A stretch of 64,000 nt of DNA, taken from Rickettsiales bacterium (GTDB lineage: Bacteria; Pseudomonadota; Alphaproteobacteria; Rickettsiales; Midichloriaceae). The notes under the pieces were generated by a model that had not been told where the DNA came from, ran no database searches, and was given only the letters and a program-made list of their open reading frames with translations. The stretch covers positions 186,001 through 250,000 of the forward strand of contig JALQUO010000001.1 in NCBI GenBank assembly GCA_023263785.1, in the 5' to 3' direction. The position numbers and the translations under genes are program-made. This document shows positions 29,800 to 40,046 of this stretch, piece after piece (position 1 is the first letter of the stretch; the number at the start of each line of letters is the position of its first letter).

Positions 29800-30732
29800 T
29801 TAAAGATATTTAATGACACTCATGTCGTTTAGATATTTCATAGTAATCGGCAACATGTAAGCTAATTTTCTTTGCACTGCCGCCGCATTTACAACACTCA
29901 AAACTCTGTCTTCCTCTGACATTCCGTTTAGAGAACCTTCATATAGTTGTTCCATTAATGATTCTAGAAAGTCCTGAGCTTCTGCCTTAGCATTATTTAA
30001 AGTCTTTTCAATATCACCAACTTTCTGAGTCATCTCAAAGCCTTTAATTTCTGCCTTATCGAGTAAAGCACTTGCATTAGTAATAATTTGATTAAAATCC
30101 TCATAGCTCGTAATGCTTGAATTTTGTGAGTCACGCATTGTTTGAAGTGCACTAATAAGATCTCTAAAGCATTCATAGTTAGCTCTATTACCAAACTCAA
30201 ACTCCTGCCCATCTATGTGAAGCTTTAAATCAAAATTATCACCAAGATAATAATTACTATCAAGGGTCTCATTTTGTATGTCACCAAATGGTAGTTCATT
30301 TGTACGAGAGCCATTCCATATATTCATTCCGAAGTATGATGTATATAATTCGTCTTGAAGTTCTGCAAGAAGGCTTTTAGAGCTCATTTCCACCTGTATA
30401 TCAGTTCTTGTGCCATATTTCCCTATGGCTGTTACAGCAAGCTTTTTAGCATCAACTATGATCTTATTAATTCTGTCTATTGCACCCTCCTGCATATACA
30501 AAAGGTTTGTTGCAAAATCATAGTTTTTTAGCTTCAGATCATTTTGTCTAATAAGATCTTCTACTTCGAGATTTTGTCCTGCAAGTGGTGCATCCATTTC
30601 GTAGTAGTGTTGTTTTTTTATATCAGAACCAGTGCTCTGCTGCATCTCCTGAATTTCTGCTTGAGTTTTGTGAATCTGATTGGTGATGCTTTGCATCATT
30701 GAAAGATCACAAGATGTACTTTTTATTGCCAT
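29800..30732 (-). CDS. flgL: Flagellar hook-associated protein FlgL (flagellin-like)
   Basis: The 310 residues have the heptad-rich N- and C-terminal helices of the flagellin/FlgL family. The N-terminal part covers about residues 1-130 (GAIDRINKIIVDAKKLAV) and the C-terminal part about 225-305 (INNAKAE-type helix, AAAVQRKLAYMLPITMKYLND). FlgL joins the hook to the filament. It follows flgK by four bases on the same strand. The N-terminus is more diverged than usual, so flagellin itself is an alternative, but the place after flgK favours FlgL. Confidence 0.82.
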   Translation of the reverse strand: MAIKSTSCDLSMMQSITNQIHKTQAEIQEMQQSTGSDIKKQHYYEMDAPLAGQNLEVEDLIRQNDLKLKNYDFATNLLYMQEGAIDRINKIIVDAKKLAVTAIGKYGTRTDIQVEMSSKSLLAELQDELYTSYFGMNIWNGSRTNELPFGDIQNETLDSNYYLGDNFDLKLHIDGQEFEFGNRANYECFRDLISALQTMRDSQNSSITSYEDFNQIITNASALLDKAEIKGFEMTQKVGDIEKTLNNAKAEAQDFLESLMEQLYEGSLNGMSEEDRVLSVVNAAAVQRKLAYMLPITMKYLNDMSVIKYL

Positions 30733-30736
30733 TTTC

Positions 30737-33157
30737 CTATAAGCTATCTATTAGTGTTTGTAGTAAATTATTACTTGTATTTATGAACTTAGCTGCAATC
30801 GTATAGTTCTTCTGATATTGAATGACTAGGATTGCTTCGTTGTCGACGTTCACACCCTTATTGCCTGCAAGCTCACTTGAGAGCATTTCTCTTAAATTAC
30901 CCTCCCTTTGTGCTGCAATGTCAGAATTTATAGCTCTGATGTTGTTTGCACTCACTATGTCAGCTGCATAGTTGTAAATCGTTGATGTCTTACCATCTAT
31001 GTCATAAGTTTTATTAAAGGAAATTTCTTTGTTTCTTAGCTGCTGATATTCAGTAACGAAACTTGTATCACCAACCCCCATCCCAAAGAATATGCCAGGA
31101 GCATCAAATGCCTCCCCTGCAGTCATCACCTCAATTTTTCCTATTGCAAATGCATTTGCAGATTTCTTGAGAGGATCACTTAGTTGCATAAATGCTGCGA
31201 CGTTCTTAGTTGTCTCAGAAACATTTTTATTTCCATTTTTGAATACAAATGCATCATTTAAACCGAATGCATTACTAAATCCATTTTTTATCTTAGAATT
31301 TGTAAGAGATACAAGCTGTGAGTTTGATTCATCCACAGTAATCCCAGCATTTCTCTGACTTGTTTCTATTTTCAGAAAACCTTCTGCATCAGGATCAGTT
31401 ATTGTATTTCCATGAACATCAACAATCGATGCTTTAATGATTGGTGCTGATAGGCTTGCAGACAATACTGTCGCATCACCAGAAGCTGCCACTGGAGTGA
31501 ATTTCTTATTTGTTATTCCATTGATGCTAGCAAGCTCATCTGCTGTTGGCTGTGTAATATGATATTCAACAGTCCCGGTTTTTGTAATACCATCGATTGT
31601 TGTCTCAATTTCAACAGTAACTGTGATTGGATAGTTTGAAGGGGTTGTCAAAGCAATCTTAGGACCTCCATTTGCTCCAGTTCGTAAATGAGCTCCGTTT
31701 TTCATGACTAGTTCAGAATTGCTCAATGCTGCTGAGCCACTTGAAGTACTAACGCTTTTTGCTTTAAAGTCTATATCATTGACTCCAGCTTTAGTACTGT
31801 AAGCTATCACATCGAAGTCAAGCTCCAGAGTGTTATTCTGAAATGAACTGACTGCCAAATTAGCTGTGTGAATTCCATCCATACTAACTCTTGACCCAGT
31901 TGAAGCTGCTTCGAAGTATCCATTGATCTCATCAACTAACCCAGCCACGTTAAAGGTCCCGCCTACTCCATTGGTTGAAAACTTACTTAGATCTAAGTTA
32001 AATGCTGGTATTTTTCCATAACCTCCTGCAGTTGGATCTCCTGAAGATAATGGTTTCCCATTTGAATCGATAGGGTTTATTATGAGGTTCCCACTGCCAA
32101 TCATCTTATCTGAACCTTTACATAACACAGATCCATTGAGGTTTGTAACTGGCTGTGCGCCACTGCCTTTATTATGTATTTCATTAAATGCCTTAGCTGT
32201 CTGCACAGCAATTTCATCTATTGTTTCACTAACCCTTGGGATAATAATGTCTCTCATCTGCAAATATCCATCTATTGCTCCTGCCGAAAGATTATATGTC
32301 AGATCAGATGTCTTCCCACCGCTTATGAATATGGTTCTGTTTTCTTCTCTACCACCAACTGACTTTGAAACTAAATATACAGGATTTAGCTCAGCATCAT
32401 CAATGAATTGATTAACGCTGTTTGCCTGTTCATATTCGAAGTGATATATTTGCTTCCCAACTATTTCTTGTCCACTATTTTTTAAATAAACATGTAGAAC
32501 ACCAGAATCATCCTTTGAATATTTTATGTCAAAGTATTGAGATAATTTCCCTAACTCCATATCAACACTATCCTGGATCTGAGCAAACTCAAGAGTCTTA
32601 TCAGAAAAGAGCATTTGCTTTGCATTCAAGCTGTATAGGGTTGATGTAATACTATTTATATCTTTGAATGCATTGTTAAGCTCATGATCTGCCTTATACC
32701 TCTTATTTTGCAAATACATTGCAAAGTTGCTCACATATTTTGTTAGAGATAAAGCTTTATCCTGCAAATCATTTCTCATGCTGACGTTTGTAGGATTATA
32801 TGCAAGAGTGCTTATTGCATCAGAAAACTCAGAAAGTTTTTTGAAAAGTCCATCATTTTTTCCTGGTAATGCAAGCTTATCTGTTATTTCCTTACATTTT
32901 TCACTGACATATTCAGTTGATTTAGCTGATGCATTAGTACTAAAAAGATTCCTTTGAAGCAGATCATCATAGTTACTTCTGATTGCATTTATCTGCACAC
33001 CCTGAGGTGAATCTCCAGTTACTACAGAACTTATATCGACTACTTTCGAACTGTAGTTTGGGTTATCGGCGTTTGCAATATTTTGCATTGCGATATCCAT
33101 CTTCTTCTTGTTGACCTGCAGTGCGCTGTTTAAAATACCAATTGAGTTTGATGACAT
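30737..33157 (-). CDS. flgK: Flagellar hook-associated protein FlgK, large form
   Basis: FlgK is the first hook-filament junction protein, exported by the flagellar type III system. The 806 residues are longer than in many species (E. coli about 547). The start has GILNSALQVNKKKMDIAMQNIANADNPNYSSK, the D0 signature of rod, hook and junction proteins. The end has NKGVNVDNEAILVIQYQKNYTIAAKFINTSNNLLQTLI, the matching C-terminal D0 helix. The middle, about residues 350-650, is Thr/Ser-rich and looks like inserted surface domains. It is followed by flgL, and lpxI lies upstream. Confidence 0.93.
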   Translation of the reverse strand: MSSNSIGILNSALQVNKKKMDIAMQNIANADNPNYSSKVVDISSVVTGDSPQGVQINAIRSNYDDLLQRNLFSTNASAKSTEYVSEKCKEITDKLALPGKNDGLFKKLSEFSDAISTLAYNPTNVSMRNDLQDKALSLTKYVSNFAMYLQNKRYKADHELNNAFKDINSITSTLYSLNAKQMLFSDKTLEFAQIQDSVDMELGKLSQYFDIKYSKDDSGVLHVYLKNSGQEIVGKQIYHFEYEQANSVNQFIDDAELNPVYLVSKSVGGREENRTIFISGGKTSDLTYNLSAGAIDGYLQMRDIIIPRVSETIDEIAVQTAKAFNEIHNKGSGAQPVTNLNGSVLCKGSDKMIGSGNLIINPIDSNGKPLSSGDPTAGGYGKIPAFNLDLSKFSTNGVGGTFNVAGLVDEINGYFEAASTGSRVSMDGIHTANLAVSSFQNNTLELDFDVIAYSTKAGVNDIDFKAKSVSTSSGSAALSNSELVMKNGAHLRTGANGGPKIALTTPSNYPITVTVEIETTIDGITKTGTVEYHITQPTADELASINGITNKKFTPVAASGDATVLSASLSAPIIKASIVDVHGNTITDPDAEGFLKIETSQRNAGITVDESNSQLVSLTNSKIKNGFSNAFGLNDAFVFKNGNKNVSETTKNVAAFMQLSDPLKKSANAFAIGKIEVMTAGEAFDAPGIFFGMGVGDTSFVTEYQQLRNKEISFNKTYDIDGKTSTIYNYAADIVSANNIRAINSDIAAQREGNLREMLSSELAGNKGVNVDNEAILVIQYQKNYTIAAKFINTSNNLLQTLIDSL

Positions 33158-33206
33158 TGTCTAAATTGTTCTAAGTACTTTTTTTAAATATATTTAAAAA
33201 TTATTT

Positions 33207-34037
33207 TTATTGCAAGCCATATATGAAAATACCATATTTATTTGCAAGCTCTAGTGTTTTTTGTTTGTTCAAAATCAAACACAAGTCAGGCTGTAGGGCT
33301 ACTCCTCTTATTCCATACTTATGCATACTCTCAATAGTTCTATCTCCTATGCAAGGAAGGTCTATTCTTCTGTCTTGAGTTGGTTTACAAATTTTGATGA
33401 GAATTGGTTCAGTTTCGAATTTCTGCTTTATTAAGCCGCATCTTTTGATTAACTCATCAGTTCCCTCAGCTGCTTCAACACCAAGTATCAGATCATTTTG
33501 TATGATTAAAGATTGTCCAACATCGAGCTTTGAAATCTCTTTGAGCATCTTGAGGCCACTTTCAATATCCTTCATGTTACTCTTTTTTATAATAACATTA
33601 GTCATATTTCCTTGACGTGCTGAGAAATCTACTGAAAACATTTCAGCAGACAAAGGCTTTAAACCTTCGCTCTCTAAGAAACTTATAACTGTCTTTGTAA
33701 GACCTTTATCACTCAGTCCTGCACGTAGGATCTTTGCAAACAACTTAGCACCTTTTATATCCAGTATTAGCTTAGGTATTGTAGCTCTCTTGACTCTCCC
33801 TGCTAAAACTATGTTTGTGATACCTTTTGATTTAATACTATTTATAATACCGCTGACTGCATGTATCGGAAGTACATCAACATCAACTCCTTCAAATAAA
33901 TCCAAATCTATTTGTCCTTCAAGCCCTACCACATGCACACCTACACCAAGTTTCATACAGGCATCATATATTTCTTTTGGCATACTGCCTTGCCCACCTA
34001 TGATTGCTACTTTGTCTGGCAGTGATTCATTGGTCAT
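33207..34037 (-). CDS. lpxI: UDP-2,3-diacylglucosamine pyrophosphatase LpxI
   Basis: LpxI, the alphaproteobacterial alternative to LpxH, cleaves UDP-diacylglucosamine to lipid X in lipid A synthesis. The 276 residues match the family (DUF1009). The N-terminal domain starts KVAIIGGQGSMPKEI and holds the ITNIVLAGRVKR stretch, and the C-terminal domain has LPCIGDRTIESMHKYGIRG. It lies in the order lpxD-fabZ-lpxA-lpxI on one strand, eight bases after lpxA. Confidence 0.93.
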   Translation of the reverse strand: MTNESLPDKVAIIGGQGSMPKEIYDACMKLGVGVHVVGLEGQIDLDLFEGVDVDVLPIHAVSGIINSIKSKGITNIVLAGRVKRATIPKLILDIKGAKLFAKILRAGLSDKGLTKTVISFLESEGLKPLSAEMFSVDFSARQGNMTNVIIKKSNMKDIESGLKMLKEISKLDVGQSLIIQNDLILGVEAAEGTDELIKRCGLIKQKFETEPILIKICKPTQDRRIDLPCIGDRTIESMHKYGIRGVALQPDLCLILNKQKTLELANKYGIFIYGLQ

Positions 34038-34045
34038 TGTCTTGT

Positions 34046-34903
34046 CTATTTTGATGGTGTGCAGATAGGTCTGATTTTATTATTTTTTAAGAAATTAATA
34101 ACGTTCATGACCTTATCGTTGTCTTTATATTCTATCTCAACCTTTTTTATTCTAGCAGAAAAATTCTCGTCGTCTGTTTTAAAAATTATGTCATATGCTT
34201 GATGTAGGGCAACAATGTCATCGTTACCGAAGCCATTCCTCTTCAAACCCCTTGTGTTTACTCCAAGCAGCTTAGCTCTATCACCTGCAACACTAGCATA
34301 AGGTGATACGTCGCTTGTAACTGCACTAACTCCTCCAATCATTGCAAACCTCCCAATTCTGACAAATTGGTGTACTGCAGCGAGACCACCTATTATAACG
34401 TTATCTTCTATAACAACATGTCCTCCGAGAGTCGCATTATTTGCCATCACAACATTGTTTCCAACAACGCAGTCATGAGCAACGTGAGATGAAACCATTA
34501 GAAGGCAATTATTACCTATCGTTGTTTCCATCCTGCCTAGCTTCGTGCCGCTGTGTATTGTCACATACTCCCTCAAGATGTTATTTGAACCTATTGTGAC
34601 ACGTGATTCTTCTCCTGAATACTTTAAATCCTGAGGAGCTAAACCTATTGCTGCAAATGGAAAAACCTCTGTGTTTTCACCAACCTCAGTTATGCCACCT
34701 ATATGGACATGTGAATGAAGTTTTACTCCTGATGCAAGCTTCACATTATCACCTACTACACAGTAAGGTCCTATTTCAACACCAGCAGATATGATCGCCT
34801 TTTCACTTACAATAGCAGTTTCATGTACTGACAAACCGCTCTCTTTATATCTTAACTTTTCTGACATCTCATTCGTGTGAGTGTATATCATTTCTTTTAT
34901 CAT
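34046..34903 (-). CDS. lpxA: UDP-N-acetylglucosamine acyltransferase LpxA
   Basis: LpxA transfers an acyl chain to UDP-GlcNAc, the first step of lipid A. The 285 residues contain many hexapeptide repeats of a left-handed beta helix. The catalytic His is in [13 protein letters not shown], with a helical C-terminus after it. The N-terminus is about 20 residues longer than usual (the conserved part begins near [14 protein letters not shown]), so a later start is possible. The annotated start overlaps the fabZ stop by four bases. Confidence 0.95.
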   Translation of the reverse strand: MIKEMIYTHTNEMSEKLRYKESGLSVHETAIVSEKAIISAGVEIGPYCVVGDNVKLASGVKLHSHVHIGGITEVGENTEVFPFAAIGLAPQDLKYSGEESRVTIGSNNILREYVTIHSGTKLGRMETTIGNNCLLMVSSHVAHDCVVGNNVVMANNATLGGHVVIEDNVIIGGLAAVHQFVRIGRFAMIGGVSAVTSDVSPYASVAGDRAKLLGVNTRGLKRNGFGNDDIVALHQAYDIIFKTDDENFSARIKKVEIEYKDNDKVMNVINFLKNNKIRPICTPSK

Positions 34904-35346
34904 TTTTGAGCAAGTATTGCAGAGAACTCAGCATCAGCAACAACAACATTATTAACTCTTGCCTCACCTCTGAGCTTCCATGCATTATGTCTAGAAAATG
35001 TCTTGAAAACCTGCAGATGCATTGTATCCCCTGGCTCAACAATTCTTCTGAAGTGAGCCTTTTCTATTGACATTAAGTACATTGTCTTTCCTGCCATTCC
35101 TTCAACGGTTTTAGAAACTAAAGCTATCCCTGTTTGTGCCAATGCTTCAACTATCAGAACCCCTGGCATCACAGGGTGTCCAGGAAAGTGTCCCTGGAAG
35201 AATGGTTCGTTTATTGTGACATTTTTTATAGCAATTGCTGTTTCCCCTGGTGTTACGTGGATTATTCTATCTATAAGAAGAAAGGGATACCTATGTGGCA
35301 GCATTTCCATTATAGCCTTTATATCAGAAATATTTTGGTTAGCCAT
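34900..35346 (-). CDS. fabZ: 3-hydroxyacyl-ACP dehydratase FabZ
   Basis: FabZ dehydrates 3-hydroxyacyl-ACP in fatty acid elongation. The 148 residues form one hotdog domain with [34 protein letters not shown], catalytic His53 and Glu67. It is full length and sits in the lipid A cluster as in most proteobacteria. The stop overlaps the lpxA start (ATGA), so the two are translationally coupled. A 125-base gap separates it from lpxD. Confidence 0.96.
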   Translation of the reverse strand: MANQNISDIKAIMEMLPHRYPFLLIDRIIHVTPGETAIAIKNVTINEPFFQGHFPGHPVMPGVLIVEALAQTGIALVSKTVEGMAGKTMYLMSIEKAHFRRIVEPGDTMHLQVFKTFSRHNAWKLRGEARVNNVVVADAEFSAILAQK

Positions 35347-35471
35347 TGTGCATTTTTGTAATTAACATCTTGTAAAACTGTCGTGTATTTTATATCAAAT
35401 AATTTTTTTTAATAAATCAACAGGTTTTTATTAAATATCTTTACAGCTATTGATGTATTTATACAACAGCA

Positions 35472-36461
35472 TTATGTTTTGTTTTTTATAGAATTCTTCA
35501 AAAAAATCGATTGCTTATGCCAATCAATTATATTGACTGCCGGATATCCTCCAACTTTTTCTTTTTCTTTTAAGTCATTTATCACACAACTCTTAGCAGC
35601 TATCTGGACCATATCTCCTACTTCTATGTGACCACTCACACCAGCTTGCCCTCCTATCATCACATACTCACCTATTATGGTGCTGCCTGCAACTCCAGAC
35701 TGCCCACATATGATGCAATTTTTCCCAATAATAACGTTGTGTCCAATTTGTACTAAATTATCTATCTTTGTGTTATCACCTATGACTGTGTTCTCAAGGG
35801 CACCTCTGTCTATGCAAGTGTTTGCACCTACTTCGACATTTTTCCCTATGACAACTTTCCCGACCTGTTTTATCTTTTTGATCTGTTTCTGTTCATCCAA
35901 TGTGAAGCCAAATCCATCTTGTCCGATTTTTACTCCCGTATGAATGACACAGTTATCATCAATTTTACACTCAACCAAGCTTACACCTGAGCCAATGATC
36001 ACATTATTTCCAATAACAACGTTTTTTCCTATATATGTTGATGTTCCAACCACAACGTTATCTCCAATAACTACATTTTTATCTATAAAGGCATTATGTT
36101 GAATTTTACAATTCTGTCCGACCCGTGCTGTCTGTGCTATGTGTGCTGTTTGCGATATTTCACCAACAACTACCTCATCAGGATAAAACATATCCAAGAC
36201 ATAAGCATATGCTAAATATGGATCATCACAGATTATCTTTGTAACTCTTTCTGGTGCAAGGGCAGCATCAGAACCCTTTATAAGACAAGCACCTGCATTT
36301 GTCTCAGAGAGAAATTTCCTGTATTTATTGTTTGAAAAGAAAGATATTTGATTTGAAGTAGCATTTTTGAGAGTACTAACTCCTTTTATTTGTTTGTTCT
36401 CTCCTATAAAGTCACAAGAGAGCTTCTTTGCTATTTCCTCAACTGACAAATTTTTAGACAT
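35472..36461 (-). CDS. lpxD: UDP-3-O-(3-hydroxyacyl)glucosamine N-acyltransferase LpxD
   Basis: LpxD adds the second hydroxyacyl chain in lipid A synthesis. With the start at ATG 36461 it has 329 residues: an N-terminal uridine-binding domain with [15 protein letters not shown], and a long left-handed beta helix of hexapeptide repeats. The catalytic His is in [14 protein letters not shown] further upstream ATG at 36485 would add eight residues and overlap ftsW; the internal start gives the family's usual [11 protein letters not shown] beginning. Start codons of lpxD and ftsW then abut as CATATG. Confidence 0.94.
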   Translation of the reverse strand: MSKNLSVEEIAKKLSCDFIGENKQIKGVSTLKNATSNQISFFSNNKYRKFLSETNAGACLIKGSDAALAPERVTKIICDDPYLAYAYVLDMFYPDEVVVGEISQTAHIAQTARVGQNCKIQHNAFIDKNVVIGDNVVVGTSTYIGKNVVIGNNVIIGSGVSLVECKIDDNCVIHTGVKIGQDGFGFTLDEQKQIKKIKQVGKVVIGKNVEVGANTCIDRGALENTVIGDNTKIDNLVQIGHNVIIGKNCIICGQSGVAGSTIIGEYVMIGGQAGVSGHIEVGDMVQIAAKSCVINDLKEKEKVGGYPAVNIIDWHKQSIFLKNSIKNKT

Positions 36462-37586
36462 ATGAAATTCTTGAAGTGGTTCCATTCAATAGATAACAAG
36501 TTGCTAACAGCAATAATAACATTAATGATCTGTGGCTTCATAATGACTATGGCTGCAAGTCCTGCAGTTGCTGAAAGAATCTCTGTTGGTCAATTTCATT
36601 TTATAGAAAAGCAACTAGTTTATCTGTTGGTAGGGCTTTTCTGTATAATAGCAATTTCTTCTCTAAATGAAAGAGTTTTGAAAAAAATAATCTTTTGTAG
36701 CTTTTTATTCATAATGCTTCTGCTGGTTATCGTTCTGTTTGCAGGAGATAGCACTAGAGGTGCTAAAAGGTGGTTAAATATCTATGGTTTTTCATTACAG
36801 CCCTCTGAGTTCCTCAAGCCATTCTATAGCTGTATAGTTGCAATGGTTCTTGCAAAAAGTAACTACAAGAACAACTTGGAGATATTTTTAGTATTAGTTG
36901 GTCTACATATTGTAATAATGTTTCTATTGCTAATGCAGCCAGACTTTGGAATGTCAGTGTTAGTATCGACTGTTTTTGGAATACAGTTATTTATAGCAGA
37001 GATAAGCATCCTGTGGCTATTGGTTCTTGGTTGTATCTTCTTATCTGGTGTGGTGTTAGTCTACTACCTATTCCCTCACGTTGCAGCAAGGATTGAGAAA
37101 TTCCTAGCATCATCTGATGGTGTTGTTAACTACCAGGTTCAAAAATCATTGGATTCATATGCAAGTGGTGGTCTATGGGGTAGAGGACCAGGAGAAGGTG
37201 TGGTTAAATTCCAACTTCCTGATGCCCACACGGACTTCATATTTCCCGTTGCAGCTGAAGAATTAGGGATGATTTTCTGCATTGTAATGATCATGCTGAT
37301 GGTATATATTGTATTGAAAACTTTTACGAATATAGTGCAGATAAAATATAGTCTTTACAGAGTATATTGTGCTACAGGTCTGATAAGCTATTTTGCAATC
37401 CAGTCTATTTTTAATATAGCTGTGACTCTCAACCTGGTTCCAACAAAGGGTATGACATTGCCATTCATAAGCTATGGCGGATCATCTCTTATAGCTCAGG
37501 CAATATCCTTTGGAATATATCTGAATATCACTAAGAATTCTCAAAAGGTAGGTATAAAGAAAAATACAATACACGTTAGATTATAA
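36462..37586 (+). CDS. ftsW: Septal peptidoglycan polymerase FtsW
   Basis: FtsW is the SEDS-family glycosyltransferase for septal peptidoglycan. The 374 residues give about ten membrane helices. Alphaproteobacterial FtsW hallmarks are [11 protein letters not shown] near residue 30, [42 protein letters not shown] and the late FISYGGSSL. These favour FtsW over RodA. It is divergent from lpxD with no spacer, so its promoter must lie inside lpxD. Partner FtsI is not in this window. Confidence 0.93.
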   Translation: MKFLKWFHSIDNKLLTAIITLMICGFIMTMAASPAVAERISVGQFHFIEKQLVYLLVGLFCIIAISSLNERVLKKIIFCSFLFIMLLLVIVLFAGDSTRGAKRWLNIYGFSLQPSEFLKPFYSCIVAMVLAKSNYKNNLEIFLVLVGLHIVIMFLLLMQPDFGMSVLVSTVFGIQLFIAEISILWLLVLGCIFLSGVVLVYYLFPHVAARIEKFLASSDGVVNYQVQKSLDSYASGGLWGRGPGEGVVKFQLPDAHTDFIFPVAAEELGMIFCIVMIMLMVYIVLKTFTNIVQIKYSLYRVYCATGLISYFAIQSIFNIAVTLNLVPTKGMTLPFISYGGSSLIAQAISFGIYLNITKNSQKVGIKKNTIHVRL

Positions 37587-37613
37587 GATTATAAAAATAA
37601 AAAGTATTAGAAA

Positions 37614-38087
37614 ATGCAAAAATATCCTATTACTGGTGAAGGCATCAAAAGAATGAATGAAGAACTAACAAAGCTTAAGAACAATGATCGCCCTAGAATC
37701 ATTCAAGCAATAGCTGAAGCTAAAGAACAAGGAGATCTATCTGAAAACGCTGAGTATACAGCTGCAAAGGAAGAACAAGGAATGATAGAAGCTAGGATTG
37801 CTGATCTGGAAAGCAAAATAGCACTAGCTGAAGTCATAGAGCCATCTGAGATCGTCAGTGACAAAGTCCAATTTGGTGCAACAGTTACACTTGTAGACAT
37901 TGAATCAGAGGAGACAAAGAAATATAGAATTGTTGGGGATTTCGAGAGCGATATCAGTAAAGGAGATATCTCTATCTTCTCACCACTAGCTCATGCGATG
38001 CTTGGTAAGAAAGTAGGGGATGAAGTTGAGTCACAAACACCTCGAGGCATCAGATACTATGAGGTTCAAAAAATTAACTACATCTAA
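37614..38087 (+). CDS. greA: Transcription elongation factor GreA
   Basis: GreA rescues backtracked RNA polymerase by stimulating transcript cleavage. The 157 residues start MQKYPITGEGIKRMNEEL. The coiled-coil domain carries the acidic tip GDLSENAEYTAAKEEQ (Asp and Glu that coordinate the metal), and a C-terminal FKBP-like domain ends in GIRYYEVQKI. Full length. It follows ftsW by 27 bases on the same strand. Confidence 0.96.
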   Translation: MQKYPITGEGIKRMNEELTKLKNNDRPRIIQAIAEAKEQGDLSENAEYTAAKEEQGMIEARIADLESKIALAEVIEPSEIVSDKVQFGATVTLVDIESEETKKYRIVGDFESDISKGDISIFSPLAHAMLGKKVGDEVESQTPRGIRYYEVQKINYI

Positions 38088-38241
38088 AGCTGAAGGACTT
38101 TTAACAGTAATATATGTATATATGAAATTTTGAGGTTTTTGATGTGAGCTTCTTTAGCACCTCAGCACAGCAACTCCTATCAGATAGTTCAGTTTTTGTA
38201 CTGTGTTGGTCTCTCAATGTTGTTTGGAGTATGAATATAAA

Positions 38242-39240
38242 CTATATCTGGGATCCTTGCAGATCAGGTCCTTTTTTCTTTCCTTTAAATAATCTATAAA
38301 ATGTTCCTTCAAACACAACACAAAAGTTCCCCAATAGTATCAAGCATATTGCAATTGTTAGAGCCTGAGATGGCACTTCATCCTTCAGAATATACATTGT
38401 TATTGCAGTGAAAATCACTCTCAAATAGCTGTGTGGTGACATTCTGACAACGCTTGAGAACTTATATGATAGAAATAGAGTGACAACGCTCAGGACTCCA
38501 ATAACACCACTCAAAACAGACCAGAACATCTCTTCAGCTGATACTTCCTTCCAACCAGGGATCGCAAATGGAACTGCTATCAATGTTGCGAATAAAAAGC
38601 AATAGAATGCCTGTGTGAAGTAATCATCATTTACATTTGTTTGAATCTTACAAATTATATTATATGCACCGAATGATATTGCTGCAACAAATGCAAAGAA
38701 TATCCCTTTTACATAGTCTGATGAGAACTCAATAGATGTTTGTGAAGGATTTGCATAAAGCATCACAAAAACCCCACAGAGTCCTAGAGAGAGTGCTATA
38801 ACCCAGTTTGCTCTGATTTTTTCTTTCAAGAATAATACTGCCATCATTGATGTAAAAACAGGTGTGAGCTGACCAATTCCCATTGCTTCGTTTGCACCTA
38901 TCAGCTTCAGAGACTGCATCCACACAGGCACTCCTATTGCATTTATGGCGGCCCTATAGAGATAAGATTTAATCGAATGCACTCTAAATTTATTTTTTGT
39001 TCTTGTGGCTCTTGATCCAGCTCCATTCCCTTGAAACAAAAGCATTATGAAGAATAGAGTCACAGTTGCTGCAAATGCCTGTATGATGTACTGCTGATCA
39101 GTTGGAAGATTCGGTGTCTTTATCTTCCATATGAGAGATACAATGGCAAAGGTTATGATATTGATTATTTTAAAAGTGGTTGCTATTGCATGTTTTGTAC
39201 TTTCTTGCATCAGACTTTTTGCCTTTACTATATAAAACAA
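38242..39240 (-). CDS. EamA/DMT-superfamily transporter
   Basis: This 332-residue membrane protein has about ten helices in two EamA halves (about 25-155 and 170-315). Features are INAIGVPVWMQSLKLIGANEAMGIGQLTPVFTSMMAVLFLKE in the first half and SYKFSSVVRMSPHSYLRVIFTAI in the second. Relatives in Rickettsiales include metabolite importers such as S-adenosylmethionine carriers, but the substrate cannot be read here. ATG at 39240 is used; an internal ATG at 39210 is a fair alternative. Confidence 0.88.
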   Translation of the reverse strand: MFYIVKAKSLMQESTKHAIATTFKIINIITFAIVSLIWKIKTPNLPTDQQYIIQAFAATVTLFFIMLLFQGNGAGSRATRTKNKFRVHSIKSYLYRAAINAIGVPVWMQSLKLIGANEAMGIGQLTPVFTSMMAVLFLKEKIRANWVIALSLGLCGVFVMLYANPSQTSIEFSSDYVKGIFFAFVAAISFGAYNIICKIQTNVNDDYFTQAFYCFLFATLIAVPFAIPGWKEVSAEEMFWSVLSGVIGVLSVVTLFLSYKFSSVVRMSPHSYLRVIFTAITMYILKDEVPSQALTIAICLILLGNFCVVFEGTFYRLFKGKKKGPDLQGSQI

Positions 39241-39247
39241 ACATATA

Positions 39248-39553
39248 TCAATTGCAAACTATTACATCTGATACAATCTCTGATCCAAAAAATGTGTTGA
39301 TCTTTTGCATGACCATGTTTTTGTATAGATTGGCCTCAACAACATAGCTTGGATTTGTTACTTTTAAGAATAATAATCCTGCCTCTGTGATACTCTCAAC
39401 CTTCATCATATTTGCAATCTCATTTCCAACAACAAACTCCCACCTTCTAGCTATCTTAAATGCTAAAACGTTATTCTTTCCATCTTTTGTGTTTTTCGAT
39501 ATAGATTTTATAATGACTTTATCAGTTATTTCCTTCAAGCGCTTTAATGCCAT
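39248..39553 (-). CDS. dciA: DciA-like (DUF721) protein
   Basis: The 101 residues match the DUF721 domain, whose members include DciA, the ancestral loader of the replicative helicase DnaB. The matching stretch is ARRWEFVVGNEIANMMKVESITEAGLLFLKV, followed by a hydrophobic pattern typical of its KH-like fold. Most of the protein is this domain. It overlaps the preceding lptA-like gene by 32 bases, so a slightly later start is possible. It sits in a nuoB-lptA-dciA run on one strand. Confidence 0.72.
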   Translation of the reverse strand: MALKRLKEITDKVIIKSISKNTKDGKNNVLAFKIARRWEFVVGNEIANMMKVESITEAGLLFLKVTNPSYVVEANLYKNMVMQKINTFFGSEIVSDVIVCN

Positions 39554-40046
39554 CTTCTTTGATAGAAATCCTAACTTTATTATTTTTATTACTTGTCACT
39601 GAAAGCTTCTGAGAAGTCAGATCATATGTTATTTTATCTCCAGACATCTTATTATATCCATCAGTCATCCTAGCAGATATCATTACTATTTTTTTGTCTG
39701 ACATATTTCTTATGATTTCTTTACACTCAATTTTGTATTTTCCTACAGATGCCTTAACATGACCCTTTTCGACAAACATCCTGACAGTCTTTATATTACT
39801 TATATCATCTAATAGGTTTTTTACCTCTTTGGAGTCATCTATGAATATTAACTCAACTCCATCTGCTCTAACAGATATTTCATCACTATCAATCTTAACA
39901 TTCCCTATGAGATAAGCTTTTCTATCATTTAAACTCATTTCAAATGCATCTGATTGAATCACGAGGTTATTTGTAAAGTCTTCCGAAAATACATCCAGAG
40001 GAAGCTGCAGAAGAAGTAACAGATATAAGATGAAAATTTTATGCAC
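39522..40046 (-). CDS. lptA: LptA/OstA-like LPS transport protein
   Basis: LptA-type proteins bridge the periplasm and carry LPS to the outer membrane. From GTG at 40046 the protein has 174 residues. A signal peptide ([19 protein letters not shown]) precedes repeated beta strands with the OstA pattern ([42 protein letters not shown]). The GTG overlaps the nuoB stop by eight bases and places the signal peptide at the very N-terminus. A frame upstream to 40094 would bury it, so GTG is preferred. LptC is the other candidate. Confidence 0.75.
   Translation of the reverse strand: MHKIFILYLLLLLQLPLDVFSEDFTNNLVIQSDAFEMSLNDRKAYLIGNVKIDSDEISVRADGVELIFIDDSKEVKNLLDDISNIKTVRMFVEKGHVKASVGKYKIECKEIIRNMSDKKIVMISARMTDGYNKMSGDKITYDLTSQKLSVTSNKNNKVRISIKEDGIKALEGNN

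Noticed and set aside
29778-29807. 15-base direct repeat (ACTTTTCTTAAAGAT) between the transporter gene and flgL
   Set aside because: Only two short copies in a convergent gap; no sign of an attachment site or mobile element.
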